Below, piece by piece: positions 19,676 to 31,083 of a stretch of DNA of 64,000 bases. The position numbers and the translations under genes were made by a program. The stretch covers positions 1 to 64,000 of the forward strand of contig MPUH01000072.1 in assembly GCA_001970955.1 (NCBI GenBank). Reading direction: 5' to 3'. Within the stretch, counting starts at the first letter, position 1; each line of letters opens with the position of its first letter. Source of the DNA: Stentor coeruleus (Eukaryota; Ciliophora; Heterotrichea; Heterotrichida; Stentoridae). The notes under the pieces were generated by a model that did not search any database, was not told where the DNA came from, and was given only the letters and a program-made list of their open reading frames with translations.

Positions 19676-21215
19676 ATGGGGTGTTGTATAACGAAGGAAA
19701 AAAAGAAAGCAAATCCTCCAATTAAGCAATCCAAGCCTAAGTCTTTAATATCGAAAAACGCACTAGTCCACTTGGTAAAATGCAATATAAGCGATAGGTA
19801 TAAAATAATAAAAAAAATCGGAGATGGGGGTTTTGGGGTTGTGAAATTAGGCATTCATAAAGAGACTAACACGAAAAGGGCTATAAAAACTATGAATCTT
19901 AGCCAGCATCTCGATTTAGAAAAAATGATGGAAGAAGTAAACATCTTAAAAAACCTAGATCATCCCAACATCATAAAAGTTTTTGAAGTAATCCAAGACA
20001 GTCGTTGTTTAAATATAGTAATGGAATTCTGCTCAGGAGGTGAGCTTTTCGATAAAATTAAAGCAACAAACGGCTTCAGTGAAAACATTGCTGCAAAATA
20101 TATGCTCGATATAGTATCAGCAGTTAGATATTGCCATGAAGCTAATTTAGTCCATCGAGACTTAAAGCCTGAGAATATCCTTTTTGAGAGCTCAGAACCA
20201 GAAGCCCGTTTGAAAATCATCGATTTTGGGACTTCCCAATATTTTAAACCTAAAGAAAAAATGCGTCGTTTTATAGGCACATCCTTTTATATAGCCCCTG
20301 AGGTTATAGACAAAAACTATGATCAAAAGTGTGATGTGTGGAGTTTGGGGGTCATTTTATATATAATGCTATGCGGAGTTCCACCTTTTTATTCGAAGAA
20401 TGAAGAGGAAATCTATGAGAAAATCAAAAAAATGCCCGTTTCATTCAAAGGTGAAGCTTGGGCAACTGTATCGGATGAATCTAAAATTCTCATACAAAAG
20501 ATGCTCAGAAAAGACCCTGCAAGCCGATATTCGATAAATGATGTATACCTTGACCCTTGGATTCAAAATCGTGCTCATAATAGAGTACCAGACCAGCCTA
20601 TAGCCAAAATCGCTATGAAAAACCTTAAAAACTTTAAGGTAAGATACAGTTAGGCTGAAAACAATCTTCAGAAAATCACGTTGAATTATATTATGACGCA
20701 AATGGTTTCTAATGAAGAAATTGAAGATTTGAGGAATATTTTTCAAGAAATCGATAAAAACGGTGATGGCAAACTTTCAAAAGAAGAAATTGAGCAGGGG
20801 TATAGTAATTTTGGTAGGGAAATGGATTTAGATATTGTTGAAATTATGGAAAGGTGTGANGGGGTATAGTAATTTTGGTAGGGAAATGGATTTAGATATT
20901 GTTGAAATTATGGAAAGGTGTGATACTGATGGTAATGGGTATTTGGATTACACTGAATTTCTTACTGCTGCTGTTAACTGGCAGAAGTTGTTATCCAATG
21001 ATAGATTGGTAGCAGCTTTTAAGGTGTATGATAAGAATGGGGATGGAAAAATATCTTTGAAGGAGTTGATTGAAACGTTAGGCACTTCTGGAATTGATGA
21101 AGCTGCTTTAACTGAAATTATTAGATTAGCCGATAAGAATGGTGATGGCGAAATCGATTTTGAAGAGTTTAAAGAACTGATGACAATCAAGCCCGAAGTT
21201 GCAAATAGGATTTAG
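19676..21215 (+). CDS. Calcium-dependent protein kinase (CDPK), with an assembly-induced frame break
   Basis: Exon 1 19676-20638, a 15-nt intron, exon 2 20654-21215. The N-terminus MGCCITKEKK carries a Gly2/Cys3/Cys4 pattern for myristoylation plus palmitoylation, so membrane attachment is likely. The kinase domain (IGDGGFGVV, AIK, VHRDLKPENIL, IIDFGTS, GTSFYIAPEV) is followed by an autoinhibitory junction (NLQKITLNYIMTQ) and four canonical EF-hand loops: DKNGDGKLSKEE, DTDGNGYLDYTE, DKNGDGKISLKE, DKNGDGEIDFEE. A 63-bp duplication plus N at 20860 (64 nt) breaks the frame between EF1 and EF2. Dropping one copy gives an intact 486-residue protein, the usual CDPK size. The break is an assembly fault, not a pseudogene. 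Confidence 0.95.
20639..20653 (+). other. 15-nt intron, CDPK
   Basis: The intron reads GTAAGATACAGTTAG in phase 0. Without splicing the kinase would end at the intron's TAG and lose all EF-hands. Confidence 0.95.
20797..20923. repeat. 63-bp duplication flanking an N (assembly join)
   Basis: Positions 20797-20859 and 20861-20923 are identical around N at 20860. The extra 64 nt shift the frame inside the CDPK. Confidence 0.9.
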
Positions 21216-21695
21216 ATGATTTAATTTCAATCATGTTAATCTTTAAACTGTTTTACTTTTTACCAGTTTTATTTTACATATAATAAAATTATGCTAGTAA
21301 AACTATCTAAAAATAATCAAACATTTTTTTATATAAAGACGCAAAATTAAAATTAAAATCCTCGCTGAAATCAAACTATTTCTTTAATCCTATAAAAATG
21401 CATGTTTCTTATATACACCTTAATATCTCATAATCTAAAATACACTATTTTATATACAAACTCTTCATATTCATTATCTTATTTTCTAATCTTTATATGA
21501 AAATCTTTAAACAAGTAAATTGCTTCTCATACTGGCAAATCTACCCTCTAAAATTTCTTCATTTTCAATTCAAAGTCTAAATCATTCCTTTTCCCATTAA
21601 AAAAACCTTAAGCATTCCTTTAACAAATAAACAAAAATGCGTAACTTTGCATAACATTTAGATAAATAAGGCTAATAATCCTACGTCATTAATAA
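21216..21695. other. Intergenic region
   Basis: A 480-bp AT-rich spacer between the CDPK and methionine synthase, both on +. No gene or RNA is seen. Confidence 0.6.
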
Positions 21696-24600
21696 ATGGA
21701 GGATCAAGGTGACTTATTTAGAAGCTTACAAGACCTTTTCCAAAAAAGAATTGTAGTCTTAGATGGCGGAATGGGTACCATGATCCAAAAATATAAGCTT
21801 ACTGAGGCAGATTATCGAGGGGAAAGGTTTAAAAATCACCCAAAAGACTTGCTTAATAACAATGAAGTCCTCAATCTTACCCAGCCAGACATCATTTATA
21901 GTATTCATAAACAATATTTAGAAGCAGGAGCAGACATTATTGAAACTAACACTTTTAATGGGAATACAATAGCTCAAAGTGATTTTGAAATGGTTGAATA
22001 TGCATACGAAATGAATTTTGAAGCTGCAAGATTAGCTAAAAAGGCAGCTAGTGAGTTTACTGAAAAGAAATATGTAGCAGGAGCTGTAGGACCAACACCT
22101 AAGACTTCTTCAATTAGTAGGAATGTAGATGACGCTTCTTTTCGTGATGTATTTTTTGATGATTTAATGAATTCATACTATCTGACTATAAAAGGTCTTC
22201 ATGAAGGTGGTGCAGACATAATCATGATCGAGACAATTTTCGACACTCTGAATTCTAAAGCAGGAATTTTCGCCTATGAAGAGTACTTTAAAGACAAACC
22301 TAAACTCCCTCTTATAATCTCTGGAACCCTCGTTGATTTAAGTGGAAGAACTTTATCAGGCCAGACAGCTGAAGCATTTCTTATAAGCACACAACATTCA
22401 AAACCTATTTGTATAGGCCTAAACTGTGCATTAGGAGCAACTCATATGAAGCCATTTTTAGCCAACCTTTCTAAATACGCCACAACTTATGTCCATGCTT
22501 ATCCAAATGCAGGTCTCCCAAATGCAATGGGAGGTTATGATGAAACTCCAGAAGCTTTTGCTGCTAACTGTATGAGTTTTGTAAATGAAAAGCTCGTCAA
22601 TATGATTGGAGGTTGCTGTGGGACAACCCCTGACTATATTAGAGCTGTGAAACAAGCTTTAGAAAAATCTCAATCCCCTATAAGACCAATTCCTCAGAAA
22701 ATCAATAAACTTATGCTTTCAGGTCTTAAAGAGTTTATATTATTTGATGATATCCCATTTGTCAATATAGGCGAAAGATGTAATATTTCAGGTTCATTGA
22801 GATTTAAAAAACTTCTTATAACAGATAATAATTATGAATCTTCATTGCAGATTGCTCGAGAACAAGTGCAAAATGGTGCACAAGTTTTGGATATAAACCT
22901 TGATGATGGGATGATTGACAGTAAAGCTGTTATGGAGAAATTTTTAAGGCTTTTAACTACTGATCCAGAAATCTCAACTTTGCCTTTGATGCTAGACTCT
23001 TCAAAGTTTGAAGTGCTTGAAGCTGGGCTGAAATGTGTTCAGGGAAAATGTATAGTCAATAGCATTTCCTTAAAAAATGGTGAAGAGGAATTCTTACAAC
23101 AAGCTAAAATCATCCTAAGACATGGTGCCAGTGTTGTGGTTATGGCTTTTGATGAAACTGGTCAAGCTACAGATGTCGAGCATAAAGTCTCTATTGTTGA
23201 TAGAAGTTATAATCTTCTAACAAACCTTGGATTTAGCCCTGAAGATATAGTTTTCGACTTAAACATTTTAACTGTAGCTACTGGTATTGAAGAACATAAT
23301 CCTTATGCAATGAATTTTATTGAAGCTTGTAAAATTGTTAGGCAAAAATACCCTTTGTCTCATGTTAGTGGAGGAGTTTCAAACTTGTCTTTTAGTTTTA
23401 GAGGTTTAGTTAATTTACGAGAAGCTATGCATTCAGTTTTCCTTTATCATGCTATTAAAGCAGGTATGGATATGGGAATTGTTAATGCTGGAGCCTTGCC
23501 GATATATGCAGAAATACCTGAGGACTTGAGATTGCTCATTGAGTCTGTGATTTTTAATAAAAGTGAAGATGGGAAACATGTAGAAAGGTTGGTAAAATAT
23601 GCGGAAGAAGAGAAAATGAAAGGAAAATCTAAGGCTGTTGAGAAACACCAGGAAGAATGGAGAGGGTTTTGTGTAGAAGAACGTATAAAGCAAGGTCTTG
23701 TTAAAGGAGTGGCTGATTATATTGTTGATGATATAAAAGAAGCACAACAAAAGTACCCAAGTCCTTTGGAGATTATAGAAGGACCATTAATGCAAGGTAT
23801 GGGGGTTGTTGGGGACCTTTTTGGTAGTGGGAAAATGTTCTTGCCCCAGGTGATTAAGTCAGCTAGGGTTATGAAACAAGGAATCGCATATCTTGAACCG
23901 TTTTTGTTTAGAGCTGAAGGCCAGGCTAAGAATAACGGCACAGTACTTCTAGCTACAGTAAAAGGTGATGTTCATGATATAGGCAAAAACATTGTTGGAG
24001 TTGTTCTAAAATGCAACAATTTTGAAGTCATTGACCTCGGCGTCCAAGTGTCATGGGAAACTATTTTAAAGACAATCAAATCGCAAAAAATCGATATCTT
24101 AGGTCTTTCGGGACTGATCACCCCATCATTAGATCATATGGTCAACTATGCTAAGCAAATGGAAAACAATTTCTTAAAAATCCCTCTACTAATTGGCGGA
24201 GCCACTACCTCTAAAATCCACACAGCCGTCAAAATCTCCCAATGCTACTCAGGTCCAGTTGTTCATGTTTTAGACGCTTCAAGATCTGTTGGTGTAACCT
24301 CAGCATTACTAGACACAGAACTCAAAAATCAATATTTTGCTGAAATAAGAGAAGAATATAAAATAATAAGAGAAGACTATTTGGCTACACAACGAGATAA
24401 GAAATTTAAAAGCTTAATTGAAGCTAAAAAAAATAAACTGATAATTGATTGGGCCAGCTTCACTCCAATTAAACCAAAATGCAAAGGAATAACAGTTATT
24501 GAACAAAATCTTGAAGAACTTATCCCTTATATTGACTGGAATCCATTTTTTGCCTTGTGGCAAGTTCGGGGAAGGTATCCGAACAGATCATTTCCAAAGA

Positions 24601-25346
24601 TTTTTGAGGATGCTAAGGCTGGTGAACAAGCAAAGAATTTATATAAAGATGCTAGTGAGTTGCTGAATGAGATTTGCCAGAATAAGGAATTAAAGGCAAA
24701 AGGAGTGATTGGACTTTTGAAAGCCAAAAGCTGTGGGGAAGATATAGAAGTTAAGCATAAAGGGCAGGTTTATAAGTTTTTTGGCTTAAGGCAGCAAGAA
24801 GAAAGTCAAGTTGGTGGACCGAATATGAATTTAGCAGATTTTGTCAGTCCTTTTGGTGATTATATAGGAGGATTTGCTGTCACAGCTGGTTTAGGATGTG
24901 AGGAGTTGTGTAGGAAATATGAGGAAAAGCATGACGATTATAAGTCGATTATGGTCAAAGCTTTAGCTGATAGGCTGGTTGAAGCTTTTGCTGAGTTTTT
25001 ACATGAAAAAGTTCGACAGGTGTATTGGGGATATTCTGATGAAAAACGGACACCACAAGAATTGATATACGGAAATTATGTAGGGATAAGACCTGCACCA
25101 GGGTATCCAACTCAACCCGATCATTCAGAGAAACTTACTCTTTGGAAGATTTTAGATGTGGAAGCACAGACTGGTATAGCGTTAACCGAATCTTTAGCTA
25201 TGACCCCTGCAGCATCAGTATGTGGCCTTTATTTTGCCAATCCGAAAGCTAAATATTTCGGTCTTGGACAGCTTACAGATGAACAAGTTGCTGACTATGC
25301 CTCAAGAAAAGGATGTTCTGTTGAAGAAGTCCGTAAATGGATTTAA
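21696..25346 (+). CDS. MTR: Cobalamin-dependent methionine synthase
   Basis: A 1216-residue intronless gene for the enzyme that moves a methyl group from methyltetrahydrofolate to homocysteine through B12 (human MTR is 1265 residues). All modules are present in order. The homocysteine domain (about 1-330) has [10 protein letters not shown] and the zinc-binding GLNCALGA and GGCCGTTP. The pterin domain (about 350-620) begins with [12 protein letters not shown]12 cap follows, then the B12 domain with the axial-histidine motif GDVHDIGKN (about 757-765) and [12 protein letters not shown]. The AdoMet reactivation domain has [12 protein letters not shown] (about 1130). All hallmark residues are intact. 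Ciliates do not make B12, so it must come from food or partners (inference). Confidence 0.98.
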   Translation: MEDQGDLFRSLQDLFQKRIVVLDGGMGTMIQKYKLTEADYRGERFKNHPKDLLNNNEVLNLTQPDIIYSIHKQYLEAGADIIETNTFNGNTIAQSDFEMVEYAYEMNFEAARLAKKAASEFTEKKYVAGAVGPTPKTSSISRNVDDASFRDVFFDDLMNSYYLTIKGLHEGGADIIMIETIFDTLNSKAGIFAYEEYFKDKPKLPLIISGTLVDLSGRTLSGQTAEAFLISTQHSKPICIGLNCALGATHMKPFLANLSKYATTYVHAYPNAGLPNAMGGYDETPEAFAANCMSFVNEKLVNMIGGCCGTTPDYIRAVKQALEKSQSPIRPIPQKINKLMLSGLKEFILFDDIPFVNIGERCNISGSLRFKKLLITDNNYESSLQIAREQVQNGAQVLDINLDDGMIDSKAVMEKFLRLLTTDPEISTLPLMLDSSKFEVLEAGLKCVQGKCIVNSISLKNGEEEFLQQAKIILRHGASVVVMAFDETGQATDVEHKVSIVDRSYNLLTNLGFSPEDIVFDLNILTVATGIEEHNPYAMNFIEACKIVRQKYPLSHVSGGVSNLSFSFRGLVNLREAMHSVFLYHAIKAGMDMGIVNAGALPIYAEIPEDLRLLIESVIFNKSEDGKHVERLVKYAEEEKMKGKSKAVEKHQEEWRGFCVEERIKQGLVKGVADYIVDDIKEAQQKYPSPLEIIEGPLMQGMGVVGDLFGSGKMFLPQVIKSARVMKQGIAYLEPFLFRAEGQAKNNGTVLLATVKGDVHDIGKNIVGVVLKCNNFEVIDLGVQVSWETILKTIKSQKIDILGLSGLITPSLDHMVNYAKQMENNFLKIPLLIGGATTSKIHTAVKISQCYSGPVVHVLDASRSVGVTSALLDTELKNQYFAEIREEYKIIREDYLATQRDKKFKSLIEAKKNKLIIDWASFTPIKPKCKGITVIEQNLEELIPYIDWNPFFALWQVRGRYPNRSFPKIFEDAKAGEQAKNLYKDASELLNEICQNKELKAKGVIGLLKAKSCGEDIEVKHKGQVYKFFGLRQQEESQVGGPNMNLADFVSPFGDYIGGFAVTAGLGCEELCRKYEEKHDDYKSIMVKALADRLVEAFAEFLHEKVRQVYWGYSDEKRTPQELIYGNYVGIRPAPGYPTQPDHSEKLTLWKILDVEAQTGIALTESLAMTPAASVCGLYFANPKAKYFGLGQLTDEQVADYASRKGCSVEEVRKWI

Positions 25347-25478
25347 TTTAGGTTAAAGATAGTTTAGTATTCAAAACTTGAAAATTCAGTTTTATGATGT
25401 ATAATCTAAGCGAACAACTAAAATTCTATAAAGAATAAATGCATAATAATATATATGCATGGCAAAGTATATGGGTAG

Positions 25479-25754
25479 TCACGAAAGCCATAGCTTATTA
25501 AAAGTTAAAATTATCATCGAAGAGATCGCTGTGAACACTCCGAAAACGATAATTGCCGGCTTGTAATTCACCCCTTTCTCTTTCTCGATCTCAGAGGGGT
25601 GTACATAAACAAACACAGATTCTCCTGGCTCTACCTGTATGTTTTTAATAAACACTGCAGTACCTAGTAGGGAGGGATCTACTTCTTGGTACTGCAGTGA
25701 GCAACTATCTGTTTCATCCTCACTTTCACTTGTGCAGTCACTCTCGAAATCCAT
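25479..25754 (-). CDS. Small C-terminally anchored membrane protein, unknown
   Basis: A 91-residue protein with an acidic Ser/Glu/Asp-rich N-terminus (ESDCTSESEDETDSC), a middle segment of possible beta structure (GTAVFIKNIQVEPGESVFVY), and one hydrophobic span near the C-terminus (PAIIVFGVFTAISSMIILTF). This resembles a tail-anchored topology with an acidic cytosolic part. It ends at TGA and converges with methionine synthase 132 bp away. I do not recognise the family; its length and composition suggest a genuine small gene. Confidence 0.6.
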   Translation of the reverse strand: MDFESDCTSESEDETDSCSLQYQEVDPSLLGTAVFIKNIQVEPGESVFVYVHPSEIEKEKGVNYKPAIIVFGVFTAISSMIILTFNKLWLS

Positions 25755-26468
25755 TTTTTAATAATCAAAGCCCATGTTAAATAAAACTTGTCCGAAAAAT
25801 TAAATCCATTTTTCACTGGATATAGAGATGATATTAAGCGCATGATAAAATTAAATGCTAAGTCTTAGATTTCGGGATAAGGAAATGTGCTCGATGAGTT
25901 TTCAAGTACTTAGAGCTAACTTGAGGCCATTATTTTTTGATGTCGTTGAAAGTATGAGTTTTTATATGTGGTTTAGAATGAGATTTTGAATGGATTTTAT
26001 TATTAGAAGAAGATATTGTGTAAGATGAGAAGCTTTGATACGAGATTTAGCGTTTAATATTTTTATATAATTTTTCGAGTTTTCTAAGAAATTTTTGCTT
26101 AGTTTTATTATAGTTGAAATGAATTCAAAGATTATGAAATATAAGATTTATATGCAAATATCAATTTAAATCTTTAAAAATATCTTGATTATAATTGTTG
26201 CATATCAAATCCTATACTAATTTATACAATAAGTTATTAGCAAATTTTCTTAAACATATATACTAATTAGCTGTGAAATTTATAATTCCATTTCAAGCAG
26301 CCTCTTTCATCTAATCTTTTATATTTCGTATAAGTAAATCAATCTTAACCTTATATTCATAATAAATTTATATCCAAATCTAAAACCATCACCAACCTTC
26401 ACTAAACCAATCCTCCCTTATCTAAAAAGTTAGCTTTATTCACCTATCATTATATTATACAATTCACA
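25755..26468. other. Intergenic region
   Basis: A 714-bp AT-rich spacer between two minus-strand genes. No coding signal or repeat stands out. Confidence 0.6.
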
Positions 26469-27527
26469 CTACTTCTTAGTCTGAAAGTGGATTCTAACTC
26501 CAAATGAAGGGACAACTTTCTTATACTCTTCCTTAAGCACAATCTNTCCAAATGAAGGGACAACTTTCTTATACTCTTCCTTAAGCACAATCTCAGCATT
26601 TTCTCCTGTTCCTGTAATATCGCTTATTTCTCTAATAATATCACTGAGCTGTTGCTTAAAATTCACTTCATTTTTAAACTTCCTACTACACTCTGTAATC
26701 AAATCTTTAAGAGTTGTCCTGCCAAGTCTCATAAGCTCATTTACAACAGCTTGTTTATTAACTCCTTCCCTATCGCTTTCACTATCAGAAATTCCAATAC
26801 TATCAGAATCATCATCATCATCTGAGATATTCTTATAATTTTCTTGTAAAAGCACTTTCTGAAGCTCTTTCCCTGATATTGACAAGTTTTGTTTCAATGC
26901 AGTTTCTTCAGGTTCCTCCAAATCATCATTAATGATTTCTTCATCATCAGCAAATTCCTCACTGAAATCCATCCCTTCTCCTCCACTATCAGTGCTTTTC
27001 ATTTTTCTCTGTAAACGAGGCTTTTTTTTTGGCTCCCCTTCATCGCTTTCTTCCCCAATGACTTCTTTTACAAGTTCAGCTTCTTCTTTTTGCCTTTTAA
27101 TTTTCCCTATTTTTATATCTTTAGCTGTAATTTTATTTTTTTCAGGCTCTTTTTCAAAACCTGCATTATGGAAAATAGGAGAAAATTTATACCAGTGATC
27201 AGTGAGGATAATCCGAACTTCGGTACCATCAAATGAGAGGATCGCATATTTACTACTTTCTTCACTTTTGCCCAGCCAAGTTTTGGCCTTATCATTTATA
27301 TGACATTTCAAAGTATATTCTGGAGGTTTATCTTCTTCTTTGACCCTACGGCTTGATACAGTGACTGTGCTTTTACGTGGCCCTTCACATTTTGTCTCTT
27401 CATTTGGAGGCTTGTATTCTTCTATTTCCACGCGGTTTTGAGTGAAATCTACTGGTTGAAGCATTCGAGCTATGTTTACTTCAGTACCAAAGTTTTTGTT
27501 TAGAATCTTATACTTGTAAGTTTTCAT
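26469..27527 (-). CDS. GTF2F1: General transcription factor TFIIF, alpha subunit (RAP74)
   Basis: A 352-residue frame, about 336 after removing a 48-nt assembly duplication. The N-terminal half contains the RAP74 dimerisation-domain pattern (KYAILSFDGTEVRIIL then DHWYKFSPI, like the W-Y-x-F-x-P motif of TFIIF alpha). The centre is a charged acidic/basic linker (EEFADDEEIINDDLEE, runs of Asp), and the C-terminus forms the small winged helix (VVNELMRLGRTTLKDLITEC). TFIIF alpha pairs with RAP30 to stabilise RNA polymerase II at promoters. It is shorter than human RAP74 (517), mostly through a shorter linker. Confidence 0.85.
   Translation of the reverse strand: MKTYKYKILNKNFGTEVNIARMLQPVDFTQNRVEIEEYKPPNEETKCEGPRKSTVTVSSRRVKEEDKPPEYTLKCHINDKAKTWLGKSEESSKYAILSFDGTEVRIILTDHWYKFSPIFHNAGFEKEPEKNKITAKDIKIGKIKRQKEEAELVKEVIGEESDEGEPKKKPRLQRKMKSTDSGGEGMDFSEEFADDEEIINDDLEEPEETALKQNLSISGKELQKVLLQENYKNISDDDDDSDSIGISDSESDREGVNKQAVVNELMRLGRTTLKDLITECSRKFKNEVNFKQQLSDIIREISDITGTGENAEIVLKEEYKKVVPSFGXIVLKEEYKKVVPSFGVRIHFQTKK
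26499..26593. repeat. 47-bp duplication flanking an N (assembly join)
   Basis: Positions 26499-26545 and 26547-26593 are identical, with N at 26546. The 48 extra nt keep the frame and duplicate 16 residues near the C-terminus of TFIIF alpha. Confidence 0.88.
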
Positions 27528-28483
27528 GTTTACTAAGATATAATCAGTGATTTCATGGGGGGGTTTAGATTTTAATAGTTTTTATATTATATATATTTTA
27601 AGGTTTTGCCCCCCTTTTGTGGTTAAGGTAAACTTTTACTTTTCACACTTTTTTTCTGCAGCCGGGTATTTATTTTATGATGAGTTAGTTTTTGCAAGTA
27701 CCTGCTGGATTATTGGAGAAAAATTATAAAAATTGTCTATTGATAGTATTTATATTAAAATAATTTGTTAATAATAGTTTATATATTGGTGGTATATTTT
27801 TTATTATCATGTTACATTGCATACACTTGCTTTTTCACTTTTCCCAATCAGTTATTAATTTTTATCATTATTCCTTTTTATTACAAACTTTGAGAATCTC
27901 TACTTGGATATTAATTAAAATATAACCAAAAGTGATTATCTTACTATCTCATTCAAAATCCTTGCAAAATTTATTTGCATCATTGACCTTTTAAATGACT
28001 CTGTGCTTACAATTTTTCAGCATCAAGCGTTCTTTTAATATCAATTTACTATCCTTAACTTATTAACCATTTTATTAGCATTTATTATATAAAATTATAA
28101 AGATCTACTAATTAACTAGGTAACATTTTGTGTAATATTCTATTCTCAGTTTCATCATATAATACAATTTAATGCAAAAGTTTTTTTTTCCTAATTCTAT
28201 AAATAAATTATAAAAACTAATATTGCTTCGATGATGAATATGGCTTTAACAGGAATATAAACCTAAATAATCACACGATGTGCTGATTTTCATATAAATC
28301 TATACAAATTTACATAAAAATATTTTTCATTCAAATGCTTGGATTTATTAAATCCTAATAGTTTAAAAAAAGTATCCTTCTATACAAATTAACGAAATTA
28401 TATATATAAAGCTAAAATCATTTTAGTAATCTCATTCAAACAAAATTCACATTCAACATATAATTTGCTGTTAATTATTTTAA
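27528..28483. other. Long intergenic region with facing G- and C-runs
   Basis: A 956-bp spacer upstream of TFIIF alpha (-). Near that gene a run of seven G (27557-27563) faces a run of six C (27609-27614) across about 45 AT-rich bases, able to form a short GC stem that would lie in or near the 5' leader. No gene was found in the rest. Confidence 0.5.
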
Positions 28484-29866
28484 CTAAAAAGACTTATATA
28501 AATTCTCCTTATGTAATTCTCTCAATTTAACCTCAGCATTATTAGCAGCACCTTGTAATTTCCTAACAGTATCCACATCCAAAGGTACTAAAGGAAAACT
28601 CTTGCATTTCTTATCAGTAAAAGTCCTAAGTAAAAAATAAAACTTCGCATACTCGCTTTTATTTATCCCAACTTTATAATCAACCAGGTCTAAAAACGTA
28701 ATTTCCATAGAATTCAAATCCCTTAGACTGATATTAGAAAAAACATCAGCGAAATTTTGGTTTTCATAAGACTCATCATCCCAAATTTTACTTGCTAATA
28801 CCAAACATAAAAATAAAAGTCTTTTCCAGTTTCTTTCTGTAGGGTAAATTCCAGTCATACTTCTTAATCTTTCTATATAAATAAGGCAAATAATACTGCA
28901 TTCCTTTTCCATTCTGCTTCGGATGATAATATTTTTACTGATGTTATATATTTCATCTTCTCCTGGAAATACTCCTATTCGTGAATAAGGGTCGTGAAAT
29001 TTCTGGTTAAAAAGTTCAATTATGCCATGTGATACAGAAATCTTTGTTGAACAAACACTTGAAGTCTCAGAATTAGTAGCTGAAAAGCTCATATAATTAG
29101 GATTATCTCCTTCAAGGATCATTTTCCTAAGCACTTTGCTTAAGCATTTACATATCTCCTCAATATCTAAATGATATAGAGTAGAGCTCATTTTAGAAGA
29201 GTCATAAGAAACCCCTAATTCTAATTCTTGCTTATTAATCTTAGGCAATGGTTCAAATGGATCAAAAATTTGAGATTTTTTAGGGGTGGGCGACTGATTT
29301 TCAAGTTGAATAGTTAATTCACGTATTTTTTTATGTGCTTCTTCAAGTTCAGCTTCAAGATTTTCTATTTTTGGTTTTAGCATTGTTGAAGTGGTTAATT
29401 GTTGCTTTATATATTCTGATCTATCAGTATCACTTTGATTTTTGTAGTCACTTTCTTGGAATTCAAGCATTTTTCTAAGGTTGCTTCGATCATTTGAGAC
29501 TTTGGATTTGCATGACCCAGGGCGTTTTTGCTTTTCTTTTGAATGTGATCGGGTTGAAGAACTACTTCGGCGAGGTGTATCTTTAACACTTAGTTTTTTA
29601 AGCAGACTTAAGACCCCTACGAACTTACTTCGATGGCCTGGAAAAAACTTGATTGAATTAAGTAATTCTTCAAGATCTTGGTCAGACATAGACACTAATA
29701 GTCTTAAGTTTTGATCGAATCCCTTTTCCGCAAGAGGTTTGTAATAAGCTTGCAAATTGTATTTTTTTAAAAGCAAAAGAAGAGCTGATTCTTCTTCACA
29801 TTTTTTTGGTGGAGCAAGTTTAGGCTTCGTATTACGAATTGGCTTTTTGGTGATCTGATTACTCAT
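28484..29866 (-). CDS. Cyclin Y-like protein with N-terminal SAM-like domain
   Basis: A 460-residue protein from the ATG at 29866 (MSNQITKKPIRN); an in-frame ATG at 29938 would add 24 residues without conservation. Residues about 25-90 look like a SAM domain (LLKKYNLQAYYKPLAEKGFD, DQDLEELL, FPGHRSKFVGVLSLLKKL). A Ser/Arg-rich linker and a short coiled coil follow. The cyclin box, about 315-430, is close to cyclin Y: CSIICLIYIERL, NWKRLLFLCLVLASKIWDDE, DLNSMEITFLDLVDYKVG, SEYAKFYFLLRTF. Cyclin Y activates CDK14/16-type kinases at membranes in animals. The SAM fusion could give oligomerisation or targeting (inference). Confidence 0.85.
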   Translation of the reverse strand: MSNQITKKPIRNTKPKLAPPKKCEEESALLLLLKKYNLQAYYKPLAEKGFDQNLRLLVSMSDQDLEELLNSIKFFPGHRSKFVGVLSLLKKLSVKDTPRRSSSSTRSHSKEKQKRPGSCKSKVSNDRSNLRKMLEFQESDYKNQSDTDRSEYIKQQLTTSTMLKPKIENLEAELEEAHKKIRELTIQLENQSPTPKKSQIFDPFEPLPKINKQELELGVSYDSSKMSSTLYHLDIEEICKCLSKVLRKMILEGDNPNYMSFSATNSETSSVCSTKISVSHGIIELFNQKFHDPYSRIGVFPGEDEIYNISKNIIIRSRMEKECSIICLIYIERLRSMTGIYPTERNWKRLLFLCLVLASKIWDDESYENQNFADVFSNISLRDLNSMEITFLDLVDYKVGINKSEYAKFYFLLRTFTDKKCKSFPLVPLDVDTVRKLQGAANNAEVKLRELHKENLYKSF

Positions 29867-30228
29867 TATTTGATTTACTGTAAACAAAAATGTTAGGGGT
29901 TTAAAAATGAAAAAGTCTATTGGCCTTCTGGAAAGCAATCATTTCAACAAATGCTCTTTATAAATAATAAATTTACTCCTTAAGATTTTTTAAGTTTTTT
30001 ACTACAAAACATTTCATAAGATGATCCATAGAAACCTAAAATTGGCTATCCTAAAACTAGCTATCCTAAAAAAACTAAAAATTAATCTTTGACACAATTA
30101 AAGATTATTTAATTTAATAAAAAACAACAACAACTATTCACTAAAAGGGTAAATATTAATTAAATCTACTTATAACATAAATATAGTAATATTCATCTTT
30201 ACACCCAAATAAAAAATCAATTTGTAAA
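29867..30228. other. Intergenic region
   Basis: A 362-bp AT-rich spacer between two minus-strand genes. It includes the doubled short motif GGCTATCCTAAAA / AGCTATCCTAAAA near 30045-30070. No gene is seen. Confidence 0.55.
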
Positions 30229-31083
30229 TTATACTAGGCCTTTGCTTCTATAAAGTTCTTCTTGTAAAACCCTAAGTTCTTTGATTTTTGCTTCATTATA
30301 TTGCATCAAGCTTTTAACCGATGAAGACTCAATAGAATTTTGCCTAAGCTCAGCCTGCTCTTTTTCTAGTTGTACTATTGTTTTACATAATTGTTGAAAT
30401 TTACCACTTGATGGGGCATAAGATTTACTTTTTGTATGCAATGCTTTTTTAACTTTTGGCTCTTCTTCATATGTTCTTACACTTAGCTCTTCATTTGGCT
30501 GCAAAATTGATTTTACTTTTTCTTTGACTTTCTTTGTTCTGTTTAGGTATAGTTTTAAATGATTGATTTTTGTGTCTCTTTCGTCAAGCGCTTTTTTGTA
30601 TATTTCCTTGATTTTTTCTGTTTCCCTTTTAAGTTTTGCTTCGCTTTTTTGCTTTTCTAATTGTATTTGGGCGATTTTATCTTCGAATTCTTGTTTTTTT
30701 AGCTCGAAGTCGTTGAGTCTTTCTTTAAGCCGGTCTTTTTCTTGTTTCAAAAGCTGTTTAAGCTCCATGATTTCTTTTTCAAAAGTTTCTTTCATTAGAT
30801 TATATTGTGAAAGTAAGCCTGTTTTTTCATTATTTGTGATTTTCAGCTGTTCCTTAAGTAAAATATTCTCATTTTTGATTGCACACATTTCATTGCCTAT
30901 CTTTTGTATCTCAAAACTCAGAGTAGTCAGAGCATTTCGTGCTTCTTCATCTTCAGCATATGAGAGTTCATCACTAATATCAGTAATATACTTCTCTTGA
31001 GATGTACTTATACTGAGCTTAGGGGAAAATAATCCGCTTAGGGTTTTTGTGCTTCTTCTTAATGAACCTTGCCTTGTGCTCAT
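30229..31083 (-). CDS. Coiled-coil protein, unknown
   Basis: A 284-residue protein with a short Ser/Thr-rich basic N-terminus (STRQGSLRRSTKTLSGLFSP) followed by an almost continuous coiled coil from about residue 45 to 190 and another near 235-280. Heptads rich in Lys, Glu and Leu are obvious. No globular domain is seen. Structural or cytoskeletal function is plausible for a ciliate cortex, but the sequence alone does not show this. Confidence 0.7.
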   Translation of the reverse strand: MSTRQGSLRRSTKTLSGLFSPKLSISTSQEKYITDISDELSYAEDEEARNALTTLSFEIQKIGNEMCAIKNENILLKEQLKITNNEKTGLLSQYNLMKETFEKEIMELKQLLKQEKDRLKERLNDFELKKQEFEDKIAQIQLEKQKSEAKLKRETEKIKEIYKKALDERDTKINHLKLYLNRTKKVKEKVKSILQPNEELSVRTYEEEPKVKKALHTKSKSYAPSSGKFQQLCKTIVQLEKEQAELRQNSIESSSVKSLMQYNEAKIKELRVLQEELYRSKGLV

